DNA of 64,000 bases from Methylobacterium bullatum (GCA_902712845.1 LR743504.1:718001-782000), one strand, 5' to 3'; positions 36,795 to 45,714 are shown, counted from the first letter of the stretch. A program made the numbers and translations. Notes: generated by a model from the letters alone, not told the origin.

Positions 36795-36823
36795 TTGGCC
36801 TCCCCGTCCGATGATGCTAGGGA
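36795..36823 (+). promoter_or_regulatory. Possible promoter of tRNA-Arg(CCU)
   Basis: TTGGCC (36795-36800), 17-bp spacer, TAGGGA (36818-36823); start expected about 36830, just before the tRNA. The -35 box and spacing are reasonable, the -10 box is weak. Confidence 0.4.
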
Positions 36824-36835
36824 AACTCTTGGTGA

Positions 36836-37165
36836 GTCTCCGTAGCTCAGCTGGACAGAGCACAGGTTTCCTAAACTTCAATTGGGCGTCGCGAGGGGAA
36901 ACCACGCGGCGGATCCGCTCAAATTCGGGGAACGCCCACGGCCCGCACGCTTGCTGGTCCGGCCGATCCCGAGCCAAGCCCCGGAGCCATCCGGGGAAGG
37001 TGTAGAGACTAGACGGGCGGCGCCTAAAGATCGCGAAGGGTCACTCCCGACCGATCCATGGCGAAGGGATAGTCCAGACCACGAACGCTCCGGCAAGGGG
37101 CGGCGGCGGAAGCCGAAGTGGGATGAAACCTGGGGTCGCAGGTTCGAGACCTGCCGGGGACGCCA
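36836..37165 (+). tRNA. tRNA-Arg(CCU), interrupted by a group I intron; exons 36836-36872 and 37126-37165
   Basis: The two exons join to a 77-nt tRNA. Acceptor stem GTCTCCG (36836-36842) pairs with CGGGGAC, one G-U pair; discriminator G and an encoded CCA end at 37163-37165. D-arm GCTC/GAGC, anticodon stem CAGGT/ACCTG, seven-base loop TTCCTAA with anticodon CCT, and T-arm GCAGG-TTCGAGA-CCTGC are all intact after joining. Without removing 253 nt the anticodon stem cannot close, which is why an unspliced search would miss the gene. The break lies after U36, right behind the anticodon. Decodes AGG. Confidence 0.93.
36873..37125 (+). ncRNA. Self-splicing group I intron (IC3-like) in tRNA-Arg(CCU)
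   Basis: 253 nt, no reading frame for a homing endonuclease. P1: exon GGTTTCCT (36865-36872) pairs with guide GGGAAACC (36896-36903), giving the obligatory U-G pair at the 5' splice site. P3: 36915-36920 with 37015-37020. P4: 36924-36930 with 36979-36985. P7: GACTA 37007-37011 with TAGTC 37070-37074. P8: GATCG 37029-37033 with CGATC 37052-37056. The nesting is the pseudoknot expected of the catalytic core, and the intron ends in G (37125). A. tumefaciens has a group I intron of about 249 nt in the same tRNA. Confidence 0.92.
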
Positions 37166-37197
37166 CCATCACCCCATCCTCGACCGATCGCCCGTCT

Positions 37198-37214
37198 CCC
37201 GGCTGAATGCCGGG
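37198..37214. terminator. Short hairpin downstream of the tRNA
   Basis: CCCGGC, five-base loop, GCCGGG; a perfect 6-bp stem 33 nt after the tRNA CCA. No T-run follows immediately (the nearest T-stretch is near 37246), so it could be a weak terminator or a processing element. Confidence 0.35.
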
Positions 37215-37368
37215 CAAGGGCGTGGAATAGTGCGGCCGTGCCGTCTTTTTCGGGTTGGGTTGAACAAGGGAACGTGGAAGAAACAGCGACCATAAGAAGC
37301 ATGAGCGTCGAGGATCTGCCCGAGGGCAAGGTGCGCGGCAAAGCTCATGAGACTGGACGGGATCTGAC

Positions 37369-37791
37369 ATGGCTGGGCAAAAGACCGATGCACGCGATGT
37401 CCATGTCGGCATGCGCATCGCGGAGCAAAGGAAGAAATCGGCCCTGACCCAGAAACGTGTCGCCCAGAGCTTCGGCATGTCTGCGGCACAACTCCAGAAG
37501 TACGAGAAGGGGATCAACCGCATCAGCGCGATCCATCTCGAGATTCTAAGCCGCATGACCGGCATGCCGATCGATTACTTCTTCGATGGCATGAACCGTA
37601 GCGACGACGCCCCGCCCCGTGGGCTGAGCGAGGCACCCCAGCAGGCCTTCGTACCCCGGGATGGAGCGCAGGCCGCGTGGAGCGGTCTCGTCGATGTCGT
37701 CGCCAAGCACGTGACGGAGCATTTCTCGGACGCCAACCGCCGCGAATTCGCCGCCGCCATCCATGCCCTCGACGAGAAGCTGAACGGCTGA
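37369..37791 (+). CDS. XRE-family helix-turn-helix regulator
   Basis: 140 residues. HTH_3 domain ~14-68 (RIAEQRKKSALTQKRVAQSF, then SAAQLQKYEKGINRISAIHL), followed by a ~70-residue C-terminal part with a helix ending EFAAAIHALDEKL. Proteins of this type commonly precede metK and trmB in alphaproteobacteria, as here, and some act in methionine/SAM or cell-cycle control. The link to metK regulation is inference from position. ATG at 37369; 139 nt to metK. Confidence 0.82.
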   Translation: MAGQKTDARDVHVGMRIAEQRKKSALTQKRVAQSFGMSAAQLQKYEKGINRISAIHLEILSRMTGMPIDYFFDGMNRSDDAPPRGLSEAPQQAFVPRDGAQAAWSGLVDVVAKHVTEHFSDANRREFAAAIHALDEKLNG

Positions 37792-37930
37792 TCTACAGTA
37801 TGATTCGTTCGTTTTAGCGGATACGTTCGGTTTGTCATCTTGACCGCCTGAGGAGGGAGTGCCAGAAGCTCTCCGTTCCGAAGACCGGGTCGAACGCTGC
37901 CGAGGCGAACCCGAAACCGGGGGGCCTGAG

Positions 37931-39109
37931 ATGCCGCGTTCCAACTACCTGTTCACCAGCGAGTCGGTCTCCGAAGGCCATCCGGACAAGGTCTGCGACC
38001 GGATCTCGGACACCATCGTGGATGCCTATATTTCTGCGATGCCGGAAGCTCGCCTCGGGGTCGAGACCCTGGCCACCACCAACCGCATCGTCATCGCGGG
38101 CGAGGTGCGCGGCCCGGATTCCGTGACCTTCGAGCACCTGGAGCACCTCACCCGTGAAGCGGTGAAGGACATCGGCTACGAGCAGTCGGGCTTCCACTGG
38201 AAGAACAACGACATCGCCATCCACCTCCACGCCCAGTCCGCCGATATCGCGCAGGGCGTGGATTCGTCCGGCAACAAGGACGAGGGTGCCGGCGACCAGG
38301 GCATCATGTTCGGCTACGCCTCGGACGAGACGCCCGAGCTGATGCCGGCGCCGATCTACTACGCCCACAAGATCCTCAAGGATCTGGCCGACGCCCGCAA
38401 GGGCAAGCAGGGCGATGCGGCCAAGCTCGGCCCCGATGCCAAGAGCCAGGTCACCGTCCGCTACGAGAACGGCCGTCCGGTCGGCGTCACCCAGATCGTG
38501 CTATCCACCCAGCACATCGACGAAACCCTCGATTCCGCCGACGTGCGCGCCATCGTCGAGCCCTACATCCTGGCGGCCCTGCCCCAGGGCTGGGTCGGCG
38601 AGGAGACCGTCTGGCACGTCAATCCCACCGGCAAGTTCGTCATCGGCGGCCCGGACGGGGATGCCGGCCTCACCGGCCGCAAGATCATCGTCGACACTTA
38701 TGGCGGCGCGGCACCGCATGGCGGCGGCGCCTTCTCGGGCAAGGATCCGACCAAGGTCGACCGTTCGGCGGCCTACGCCGCGCGCTACCTCGCCAAGAAC
38801 GTGGTTGCCGCCGGCCTCGCCACCCGCGCCACGATCCAGCTCGCCTACGCCATTGGCGTCGCCAAGCCGCTCTCGATCTACGTGGACCTGCACGGCACCG
38901 GGACCGTCGACGAGGCCAAGCTCGAGACCGTGCTGATGGATGCCCTCGACCTCTCTCCCCGCGGCATCCGCCTCGCCCTCGGCCTCAACAAGCCGATCTA
39001 CGCCCGCACCTCCGCCTACGGCCATTTCGGCCGCAAGCCCGAGGATGACGGCGGCTTCTCGTGGGAGCGCACCGACCTCGCCGACAAGCTCAAGTCGGCC
39101 CTGTCCTGA
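37931..39109 (+). CDS. metK: S-adenosylmethionine synthetase
   Basis: 392 residues, the usual length. Makes S-adenosylmethionine from methionine and ATP. Signature motifs: [20 protein letters not shown] (ATP/Mg), the [12 protein letters not shown] methionine/ATP hexapeptide region, [19 protein letters not shown] (K+ and phosphate site) and GHFGR near the end. Start is ATG 37931; an in-frame extension to 37859 is not conserved. The ~139-nt leader contains CGGGT (37886-37890) and ACCCG (37909-37913), which can form a hairpin. trmB starts 3 nt after its stop, so they share a transcript. Confidence 0.95.
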   Translation: MPRSNYLFTSESVSEGHPDKVCDRISDTIVDAYISAMPEARLGVETLATTNRIVIAGEVRGPDSVTFEHLEHLTREAVKDIGYEQSGFHWKNNDIAIHLHAQSADIAQGVDSSGNKDEGAGDQGIMFGYASDETPELMPAPIYYAHKILKDLADARKGKQGDAAKLGPDAKSQVTVRYENGRPVGVTQIVLSTQHIDETLDSADVRAIVEPYILAALPQGWVGEETVWHVNPTGKFVIGGPDGDAGLTGRKIIVDTYGGAAPHGGGAFSGKDPTKVDRSAAYAARYLAKNVVAAGLATRATIQLAYAIGVAKPLSIYVDLHGTGTVDEAKLETVLMDALDLSPRGIRLALGLNKPIYARTSAYGHFGRKPEDDGGFSWERTDLADKLKSALS

Positions 39110-39112
39110 CCC

Positions 39113-39850
39113 GTGGCGTACGGGCGGGATGATCTCCCGCCCGACGAGGGCGGGACGGCAATCGAGGGCGCGGACCGCGCCTTCTATGGCCGGCGCAAGG
39201 GCAAGCGCCTGCGGGCCGGACAGGAGCAACGGCTGGCCGATCTGCTGCCGCGCCTGCGCGTCGCGCTGCCGGCGGAAGGGGCACGGCTCGACCTGCCCGC
39301 GCTTTTCCCGCATCCGGTGGACGAGGTCTGGCTCGAGATCGGGTTCGGCGGCGGCGAGCATCTGGCCGCCCAGGCCACGCGTCACCCGCAGGTCGGCATC
39401 ATCGGCGCGGAGCCTTTCGTCAACGGCGTCGTCAAGCTGCTGCGGGCCGTGGATGACGGCGACCTCGGCAATGTCCGGATCTGGGACGAAGACGCCACGC
39501 AACTCCTCGCCGCCATTCCGGATGCGAGCCTCGCCCGCGTCTACCTGCTCTATCCCGATCCCTGGCCCAAGCGCCGCCAGCGTAAGCGGCGGTTCGTCTC
39601 CGACGAGACGCTCGCCGAGATCGCCCGCGTCCTGAAGCCCGGCGGCGTCTTCCGCTTTGCCAGCGACATCGACGATTATGCGGGCTGGACCCTGGTACGG
39701 GCGGCCCGGTGCAATACCCTCGACTGGACCGCCGAAGCGGCGGCCGATTGGATGCGGCCCTTCCCGGACTGGCCGGGCACCCGCTACGAGGCCAAGGCGA
39801 TCGCGGCCGGCCGTGGCCCGACCTACCTGGAGTTCCGCCGCATCGGCTGA
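39113..39850 (+). CDS. trmB: tRNA (guanine-N7-)-methyltransferase
   Basis: 245 residues, GTG start at 39113, 3 nt after metK. Uses the SAM made by its neighbour to form m7G46 in tRNA. SAM-binding motif EIGFGGGEHL, GAEPFVNG at the end of strand 2, and the diagnostic YLLYPDPWPKRRQRKRRF loop are present, with LKPGGVFRFASDIDDYA. A typical alphaproteobacterial metK-trmB pair. Confidence 0.93.
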   Translation: MAYGRDDLPPDEGGTAIEGADRAFYGRRKGKRLRAGQEQRLADLLPRLRVALPAEGARLDLPALFPHPVDEVWLEIGFGGGEHLAAQATRHPQVGIIGAEPFVNGVVKLLRAVDDGDLGNVRIWDEDATQLLAAIPDASLARVYLLYPDPWPKRRQRKRRFVSDETLAEIARVLKPGGVFRFASDIDDYAGWTLVRAARCNTLDWTAEAAADWMRPFPDWPGTRYEAKAIAAGRGPTYLEFRRIG

Positions 39851-40030
39851 GCGGGTGCGTTCCGGCACTGCTTTTTCGTCGTAAGCCCTTGCGGCGCAGA
39901 GCGTTGCGACCTCAGATGACGGGGCAATGAGCATCCGGGTTACCGGATCGAGCGATGATGCCCCCTACGAGTCCGGGGCGCCGCCGAGCGAGGGTGCGGA
40001 GTGGGCAGCGGATCTGATCGAGGATCGCCA

Positions 40031-41761
40031 ATGCCGGGAGATGCGCGTTCCGAGGCCGACCCCTATCGGCGCAGCTTCGACGAGGCCCGGATCGGTCTCG
40101 TCATCCTCGATGGCGGCACGGAGCGCATCCTCGACGCCAACCCGTTCCTGACGACCCTCCTCGGATACGGGGCGGGAAGCCTGACGGGGCGACCCGTCAC
40201 CGTGTTCGGAAACGATCCCCACCTGTTCTCCGCCGGTATCCGGCGCTGGACCTCGGCGAGCGGGAATCCTCTCGACGTCCGCATCAGGACATTGCCTTCA
40301 TCCGATACCGGCGCCCTCCGCACCTTGGTGGTCGAGCGGGTCGACGCCGACGACATCGTGCGCTCGGAGGAGAACCGCGCCGCCCTCACCGCCGCCGGAC
40401 TCGGAGAATGGCGGATCGATCTCGCGGACGGGCTCCTCAGAGTGTCGCGGCGGGCGGCCCATATCCTCGGTTTCCCTCCCGGTACGTCACTGACCTGGCC
40501 GCAGGTCGCTGGCCTGATGGAGGCGCCCGAGGTGGAGAGGGTGAAGGCGGCCGTCCGTGCGGCGATGCGCGCCGGCACCCCCTTCGCCATCGAGGCCCGC
40601 CTGCGTCGGGCGGGCGACGAGATCGAGATCCGGGTCAGTGCCAGGGGGCAGGCGATCGGTGCCGTGGGCGACCGGTCCGGAATCGTGGTGGGCGTGCTGC
40701 AGGACGTGACGACTCGGGTGGAGGCGCGCGACGCCCTCCGCGAGAGCGAGGAACGCCTGCGCATCGCGACGTCGCTGGCCGAACTCGGCATCTTCGAATG
40801 GCACATGCTGGACGATCAGGCCGTCTGGGAGAACGAGCGCATGTTCGCGATCTTCGGGCGTCGTCCCGGGGAGGGGGCTCTCGGCAAGCGCGAATTCCTC
40901 GGCACCGTCCTCCATCCCGACGACCGCCCCGCATTCCGCCGGGCGATCTCGACGGCTCTGCGCGAGGATTCCACCCTTCAGGCCAGCGGCCGCATCCAGC
41001 GCGCGCATGACGGCGCGTGGCGCATCATCGACATGGCCGGGCGTTTCGAGAGCGACGCCCCCGACCGCCTCCCGCGCAGGCTCATCGGCGTCGTCGCCGA
41101 CGTGACCGAACGCAGGATCGCCGAGGAGCGGCAGGCCCTGCTGATCCGTGAGTTGCACCACCGGGTGAAGAACACTCTGGCGACCGTCCAGGCCATCGTC
41201 GGCTCCACCGCACGCACGGCGTCGAGCATCGAGAGTTTCTACGAGGCTTTCGTCGGGCGGATCATGTCGCTCGCCCATACCCATTCAGTCCTCACCGAGG
41301 ATACCTGGCAGACCGCCTCCCTGCGCAACCTCTTGGAGAACGAGCTCAGACCCTATGGCGACGGTGCCTTGGACGGTCCGGGCGCGAGGCGGATCGTCCT
41401 CGACGGGCCGCCGGTGGACCTCGCCTCCGAGATCGCGGTGCCGATCGGCATGGCGATCCATGAACTGACCACCAACGCGGCGAAACACGGCGCGCTCTCG
41501 ACGCAGGAAGGTCGGGTCGCCATCTCCTGGAACGTCGCGGAGGAGGCGGGCGGCAAGACGCTGCATCTCGAATGGTCGGAATCCGATGGCCCCCCGGTGC
41601 GACCGCCGACCCGCCAGGGTTTCGGCTCACGCCTGCTGCAGCGCGTGCTCACGGCCCAGGTCCGCGCCGACATCGCCGCGAGCTATCCGCCCGAAGGGTT
41701 TCGCCTGACCATGTCGGCGCCGCTGCCTGCCCGGATCGAGGGGCTGAACCCGCTGGCCTGA
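40031..41761 (+). CDS. Cytoplasmic PAS-domain HWE-family histidine kinase
   Basis: 576 residues, no membrane helix. Three PAS-like units (about 12-105, 120-225, 235-355), then a HWE/HisKA_2-type dimerisation segment with phospho-His in LIRELHHRVKNTLATVQAIV (~375) and an HATPase part with HELTTNAAKHGALS and the WSESDGPPV (WxE) motif that names the HWE family. Such kinases in alphaproteobacteria often feed the PhyR-NepR-EcfG stress pathway, and nepR/ecfG lie 12 kb away; a functional link is inference. ATG 40031 has GAGGAT at good distance; a GTG at 40001 is possible. Confidence 0.85.
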   Translation: MPGDARSEADPYRRSFDEARIGLVILDGGTERILDANPFLTTLLGYGAGSLTGRPVTVFGNDPHLFSAGIRRWTSASGNPLDVRIRTLPSSDTGALRTLVVERVDADDIVRSEENRAALTAAGLGEWRIDLADGLLRVSRRAAHILGFPPGTSLTWPQVAGLMEAPEVERVKAAVRAAMRAGTPFAIEARLRRAGDEIEIRVSARGQAIGAVGDRSGIVVGVLQDVTTRVEARDALRESEERLRIATSLAELGIFEWHMLDDQAVWENERMFAIFGRRPGEGALGKREFLGTVLHPDDRPAFRRAISTALREDSTLQASGRIQRAHDGAWRIIDMAGRFESDAPDRLPRRLIGVVADVTERRIAEERQALLIRELHHRVKNTLATVQAIVGSTARTASSIESFYEAFVGRIMSLAHTHSVLTEDTWQTASLRNLLENELRPYGDGALDGPGARRIVLDGPPVDLASEIAVPIGMAIHELTTNAAKHGALSTQEGRVAISWNVAEEAGGKTLHLEWSESDGPPVRPPTRQGFGSRLLQRVLTAQVRADIAASYPPEGFRLTMSAPLPARIEGLNPLA

Positions 41762-41768
41762 CGGAGCT

Positions 41769-42737
41769 TCACGCCGCGCCGCGGGCGGCCCCCTCTTCAC
41801 CGCCCGCCTCGACGAAGGCCTTGAGCTCGTCGAGGGAATCGAAGGTGAACTGGCCGCGCGGCGTATCCGCCTCGATGGAGCCGTTCGAGTACATCACGTA
41901 GGTGTTGCCCCCGGAGGCGTAGGTGCCCACCACCGCAAGACCGCCCTTGGCGGGGCTCGCGGCCGGATCGGCTTCCTCGGGCGGCGGCGGGGCGGGCACG
42001 GGCTCCGGCGCCGTCTCCGGCTCATCCACGACGGACGATCGCAGGCCCAGGGGCTCCTCCCGATCGGCCTCGCGGGGCGGCGACGGAGGCAACACGACAG
42101 GTGCGGGGGATGCGTCCCCGACAATGACCGCGGGCTCCGGTGCCGGAATGACCGTATCGACCATGGCCGTCGGCTTGACCGCCCGAGGCGGCTTGTTCGG
42201 TTTGATCCGGCGCGCCGGTGCCGCCTCGGAATCGGGCTCGACCGCGCGGATCGGGTTCTGCCGGTCGTCCTCGACGGCGGGAGGCGGCGGATCGGGCAGG
42301 AGATCCGGCAGGAGGGGCGATGCCGGGTCGCTACCGAGGGGCAATGCGGGCGCGGCCTCGTCGGCGAAACGAGGCGGCGACGGGAGCCTCGGCTCGGCGA
42401 GCCCCACCGCGCTCGGGCGCTGCCGCCCGGGAGAGACCGGCTCCTCCGCCCCATCGGCCGCGCCGAGCTCCGGCGGCTCGATCCGGCCCCGTGCCTCAAA
42501 CACCGAAGGATCGACGCCGAGCCCGGCCCCCTGCTCCAGCAGGACCCGCTCCAGGCGCTTCAGGTAGGTGGCGACCACGGCAAGGCCGAGGAGGAGCGCG
42601 CCGGACGACGCCGTCGCGGCCCCCGCGATGGTCATCGTCCATCCGCTTTCCAGCCTGACATAGGGGAAGCCCTGGACGACGGAGGCGATGCCGCCGACGA
42701 TCATGACGACGGCGAGCGCGAACAGCGCAAGGATCAT
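41769..42737 (-). CDS. Membrane-anchored proline-rich hypothetical protein
   Basis: 322 residues. Two N-terminal membrane helices (about 2-20 and 30-58), a long disordered Pro/Glu/Ala segment of ~190 residues, and a small C-terminal globular part (GTYASGGNTYVMYSNGSIEA, then FTFDSLDELKAFVEAGG). The latter looks like a compact beta-beta-alpha domain I do not recognise. Function unknown; the layout suggests a domain held at a distance from the membrane. Convergent with the HWE kinase, 7 nt apart, and divergent from sodB across 238 bp. Confidence 0.65.
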   Translation of the reverse strand: MILALFALAVVMIVGGIASVVQGFPYVRLESGWTMTIAGAATASSGALLLGLAVVATYLKRLERVLLEQGAGLGVDPSVFEARGRIEPPELGAADGAEEPVSPGRQRPSAVGLAEPRLPSPPRFADEAAPALPLGSDPASPLLPDLLPDPPPPAVEDDRQNPIRAVEPDSEAAPARRIKPNKPPRAVKPTAMVDTVIPAPEPAVIVGDASPAPVVLPPSPPREADREEPLGLRSSVVDEPETAPEPVPAPPPPEEADPAASPAKGGLAVVGTYASGGNTYVMYSNGSIEADTPRGQFTFDSLDELKAFVEAGGEEGAARGAA

Positions 42738-42975
42738 GGAACTCTCTAAACAACGCCCGCACAAGAGAAGTGCGGCGCACACAGTAAGGCCCGGCCCGGG
42801 TTTTGCAAAATCGATCCGCAGGGAAGTCCCCGCTCACCGCGCGATGCCGGACGCCCGTTGCCCTCGGCGGAGGACCGACTTAGGTACGAACGCGTTGGAA
42901 AGCAGACGGTGAGCCCCTCGCATCCCTCGGAGCGAGCCTCACCATCCTGCACCATCAGACCCGGGAGACCTGCCG

Positions 42976-43575
42976 ATGACCTTCACCCTGCCCGAACTGC
43001 CTTACGCCTACGACGCGCTCGGCCCCTACATGTCGAAGGAGACCCTCGAGTTCCACCACGACAAGCACCACAAGGCCTATGTCGATACCGGCAACAAGCT
43101 GCTCGAAGGCACGGGTCTCGAAGGCAAGACCGTCGAGGAGATCGTCACGGCCTCCTACGGTACCAACCAGCCGCTGTTCAACAATGCCGGCCAGCACTTC
43201 AACCACCTCCACTTCTGGAACTGGATGAAGCCCAATGGCGGCGGCGCGGCCCCGGCGGCCCTGGCCGCGAAGATCGACGAGGATCTCGGCGGCTTCGACA
43301 AGTTCAAGGCGGACTTCATCCAGGCGGGCGTCAGCCAGTTCGGCTCGGGCTGGGCGTGGCTCGCGGTCAAGGACGGCAAGCTCGCGATCCTGAAGACCCC
43401 CAACGGCGAGAACCCGCTGGTCCACGGCGCCAAGCCGATCCTCGGCGTCGACGTGTGGGAGCACTCCTACTACATCGACTACCGCAATCGCCGCCCCGAC
43501 TACCTCAAGGCGTTCATCGAGAACCTGGTGAACTGGGAATACGTCGAGAAGCTCTACGGCGAAGCGTCCAAGTAA
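42976..43575 (+). CDS. sodB: Superoxide dismutase (Fe type)
   Basis: 199 residues, cytoplasmic enzyme that converts superoxide to peroxide and oxygen. Metal ligands are visible: His27 (EFHHDKHH), His77 (FNHLHFW), Asp160 and His164 (GVDVWEHSYY). The glutamine in NNAGQHFNH (Q73) is the active-site residue position of Fe-SODs, so an iron enzyme is favoured, although cambialistic use of Mn is possible. GGGAG lies before the ATG. A strong hairpin terminator follows at 43594. Confidence 0.94.
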   Translation: MTFTLPELPYAYDALGPYMSKETLEFHHDKHHKAYVDTGNKLLEGTGLEGKTVEEIVTASYGTNQPLFNNAGQHFNHLHFWNWMKPNGGGAAPAALAAKIDEDLGGFDKFKADFIQAGVSQFGSGWAWLAVKDGKLAILKTPNGENPLVHGAKPILGVDVWEHSYYIDYRNRRPDYLKAFIENLVNWEYVEKLYGEASK

Positions 43576-43593
43576 GCTCCACTCTCACGGTCG

Positions 43594-43627
43594 CGCCGCG
43601 GGTCTTCTGGCCCGCGGCGTTGTTGTG
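43594..43627 (+). terminator. Rho-independent-type terminator of sodB
   Basis: Perfect 9-bp stem CGCCGCGGG (43594-43602) / CCCGCGGCG (43611-43619), 8-nt loop, followed by TTGTTGTG. It begins 18 nt after the sodB stop. Confidence 0.85.
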
Positions 43628-43741
43628 TGCGGGTCCTTGAGGTTACCGGGAAAACCGGCTCTTGATACGCCGAGCCGGCCGATGCCGGCCCCGACAGAGG
43701 CGGCCCGGCCATTTCCCATCCCGTTTCCAGCGTGCACGAGT

Positions 43742-43866
43742 CCCTCCCCCCTCTGCGGGGGAGGGTGGCCCGCGAAGCGGGTCGGGAGAGGGGAGCACCC
43801 TATCCGAAGAGGTCGCCCCCTCTCCCGCCTGCTCCGCAGGCACCCTCCCCCGCAGAGGGGGGAGGG
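43742..43866. repeat. Long GC-rich imperfect palindrome (intergenic repeat element)
   Basis: About 125 bp between sodB and murJ. The two arms are imperfect reverse complements: CCCTCCCCCCTCTGCGGGGG (from 43743) faces the same sequence inverted and ending about 43866. Each arm has its own small tip hairpin of different sequence: CCCGCGAAGCGGG on the left, GCCTGCTCCGCAGGC on the right. The build is that of the RIME/REP-type palindromic elements scattered in alphaproteobacterial genomes. It ends ~27 bp before the murJ start and may affect its transcript. Confidence 0.75.
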
Positions 43867-43892
43867 TTTTCGCGTCACCCTTCCGAGCATTC

Positions 43893-45422
43893 ATGATCCG
43901 CAGCATCCTCTCCGTCGGCGGCTGGACGCTGGTTTCCCGCGTCACCGGCTTTGCCCGCGACGTGGTGATGGCGGCCGTGCTCGGCGCCGGCCCGGTGGCC
44001 GATGCCTTCGTGGTCGCCTTCCGGCTGCCGAACCATTTCCGCGCCATCTTCGGCGAGGGGGCGTTCAACACCGCCTTCGTCCCGGCCTATGCCGGCCTCT
44101 CCGAGACCGGCGAGGACGGTGCGGCCAAGCGTTTCGCCACCCGCGTCTTCACCCTGATGCTGCTCACGCAGATCGTTCTCCTGGCCGTTGCCCTGCCGGC
44201 GATGCCCTGGGTGGTACGGGCCCTGGCACCGGGTTTCTCGGACGATCCCCTGCGCTTCGATCTCGCCGTCGCACTGACGCGGATCACCTTCCCCTACCTC
44301 CTGTTCATGACCCTGGTGACGCTGCTGTCGGGCATCCTCAATGCCCATCGGCGTTTCGCCGTGGCGGCGGGCGCACCGGTCCTCCTCAACCTCTCGATGC
44401 TGGCGGCCCTGGCCCTGGCAGGGTTCTTCCCGAACGCCGCCTACGCCGCCGCCTGGGGCGTCTCCGTCTCGGGCGTACTGCAATTCGGTCTCGTGTGGCT
44501 CGCCTGCCGGCGCGCGGACATCGCGCCGGGGATGGGCAAGCCGACCTTGCGCGATCCGGCGATGACACGGTTCTTCAAGGTCCTCGGACCGGCGGTGATT
44601 GGCTCGGCCGGATTTCAGATCGCCTCCTTCGCGGACACGATCATCGCGAGTTTCCTGCCCACCGGCGCGGTCTCGGCCCTCTACTACGCCGACCGGTTGT
44701 ACCAGCTGCCCTTCGGCGTCATCGCCATCGCGGCGGGGACGGTGCTGCTTCCGGAGATGAGCCGGCGGATCGCCAAGGGCGATGTGCCGGGCGCGCATGC
44801 GGCGCAGAACCGGGCGGCGGGCTTCTCGCTGGCCCTGTCGGCCCCCTTCACCATCGCCTTCCTCACCCTGCCGGGCCTGATGATGACGGCCCTGTTCCAG
44901 CGCGGAGCGTTCAGCGCCGAGGATGCCGCGCGGGCGGCCTCCGTGCTCGCCGCCTACGGCCTCGCCCTTCCCGCCGTGGTGCTGGTGCGCAGCGCGGTGG
45001 CGAGCTTCTACGCCCGCCAGGACACGATGACGCCGCTCATCGCCTCGCTGGCCTCCATCGCCCTCAACGTCGCGCTCAAGATCGTGCTCACAGGCCCTTA
45101 CGGCGTGACCGGCCTGGCCCTGGCCACCGCCATCGGCCAGTGGCTCAACCTCGCGCTCCTCGTGGGGCTCGCCTGGCGCCGGGGCTGGACGGCGCCGAGC
45201 CGAGGCCTCGGCATCACTGTCATCGGCGTGGTCGTCGCCTGCACCGCCCTCGCCGCCACGGCGATCTACGGCCTCCCGATCGTGGAACGGTGGGTACCGG
45301 CCCTGCCGCATTTCCGCGAGATCGTGGTGCTCGGGCTTCTCGGGCTCGTCGGCGCCCTCGTCTACGGCGCCCTGCTGCTCGGAACCCTGCGGGCCTTCGG
45401 CCTGCGCCTGCGCCGGGCCTGA
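43893..45422 (+). CDS. murJ: Lipid II flippase MurJ
   Basis: 509 residues, 14 predicted helices, MVF family. Moves lipid II across the inner membrane for peptidoglycan synthesis. Typical parts: SRVTGFARDVVMAAVLGAGP at the N-terminus, FRAIFGEGAFNTAFVP, and the ADRLYQLPFGVIAIA stretch. ATG 43893 is chosen; the frame continues upstream through the palindrome without similarity. No recognisable Shine-Dalgarno because the palindrome is close; translation may be affected by it. Confidence 0.92.
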   Translation: MIRSILSVGGWTLVSRVTGFARDVVMAAVLGAGPVADAFVVAFRLPNHFRAIFGEGAFNTAFVPAYAGLSETGEDGAAKRFATRVFTLMLLTQIVLLAVALPAMPWVVRALAPGFSDDPLRFDLAVALTRITFPYLLFMTLVTLLSGILNAHRRFAVAAGAPVLLNLSMLAALALAGFFPNAAYAAAWGVSVSGVLQFGLVWLACRRADIAPGMGKPTLRDPAMTRFFKVLGPAVIGSAGFQIASFADTIIASFLPTGAVSALYYADRLYQLPFGVIAIAAGTVLLPEMSRRIAKGDVPGAHAAQNRAAGFSLALSAPFTIAFLTLPGLMMTALFQRGAFSAEDAARAASVLAAYGLALPAVVLVRSAVASFYARQDTMTPLIASLASIALNVALKIVLTGPYGVTGLALATAIGQWLNLALLVGLAWRRGWTAPSRGLGITVIGVVVACTALAATAIYGLPIVERWVPALPHFREIVVLGLLGLVGALVYGALLLGTLRAFGLRLRRA

Positions 45423-45432
45423 TCTTCTCGGA

Positions 45433-45714
45433 TCAACAGCCCTGACAGATCCCGTTCAGGACGCGGTCCAGCCGCTTCTGCCGCTCGGTCCGCTCATTGG
45501 GATCGACGATGGGGGCGCCGGCCGCACCCGGCGGAACGGTCTGGCCCGTGGTCGACGTATGGGGCGCCGTGACGGTGGTTTCAGGACCGCCCCCTGTTCC
45601 GGTAACGGCGGCCCGAGCCTCGGGCTGGGCCATGAGGAACGACAGACCGAGAATGGCGGCGAGCACGCGACGGTGACGTCCCGGTCGCGCCGAACCCTTG
45701 TATCGTCCCTGCAT
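45433..45714 (-). CDS. Small secreted hypothetical protein
   Basis: 93 residues. A basic N-terminus and hydrophobic core (VLAAILGLSFLMA) end in an AxA-type site (PEARA-A), so export is likely. The mature part is Thr/Pro-rich, then charged (ERTERQKRLDRVLNGICQGC), with two cysteines at the C-terminus. ATG 45714 is preferred over 45717 and 45750 because GGAGAGG lies just upstream. Family not recognised. Confidence 0.6.
   Translation of the reverse strand: MQGRYKGSARPGRHRRVLAAILGLSFLMAQPEARAAVTGTGGGPETTVTAPHTSTTGQTVPPGAAGAPIVDPNERTERQKRLDRVLNGICQGC

Noticed and set aside
36811..37341. Short frames across the tRNA-Arg/intron region
   Set aside because: They run through the tRNA exons and the ribozyme core; the RNA structure explains this DNA.
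37885..37925. SAH riboswitch before metK
   Set aside because: A GCTGCCGAGG stretch loosely recalls the SAH motif, but the conserved core order is not met and SAH elements usually precede ahcY/metH; kept only as a general leader structure.
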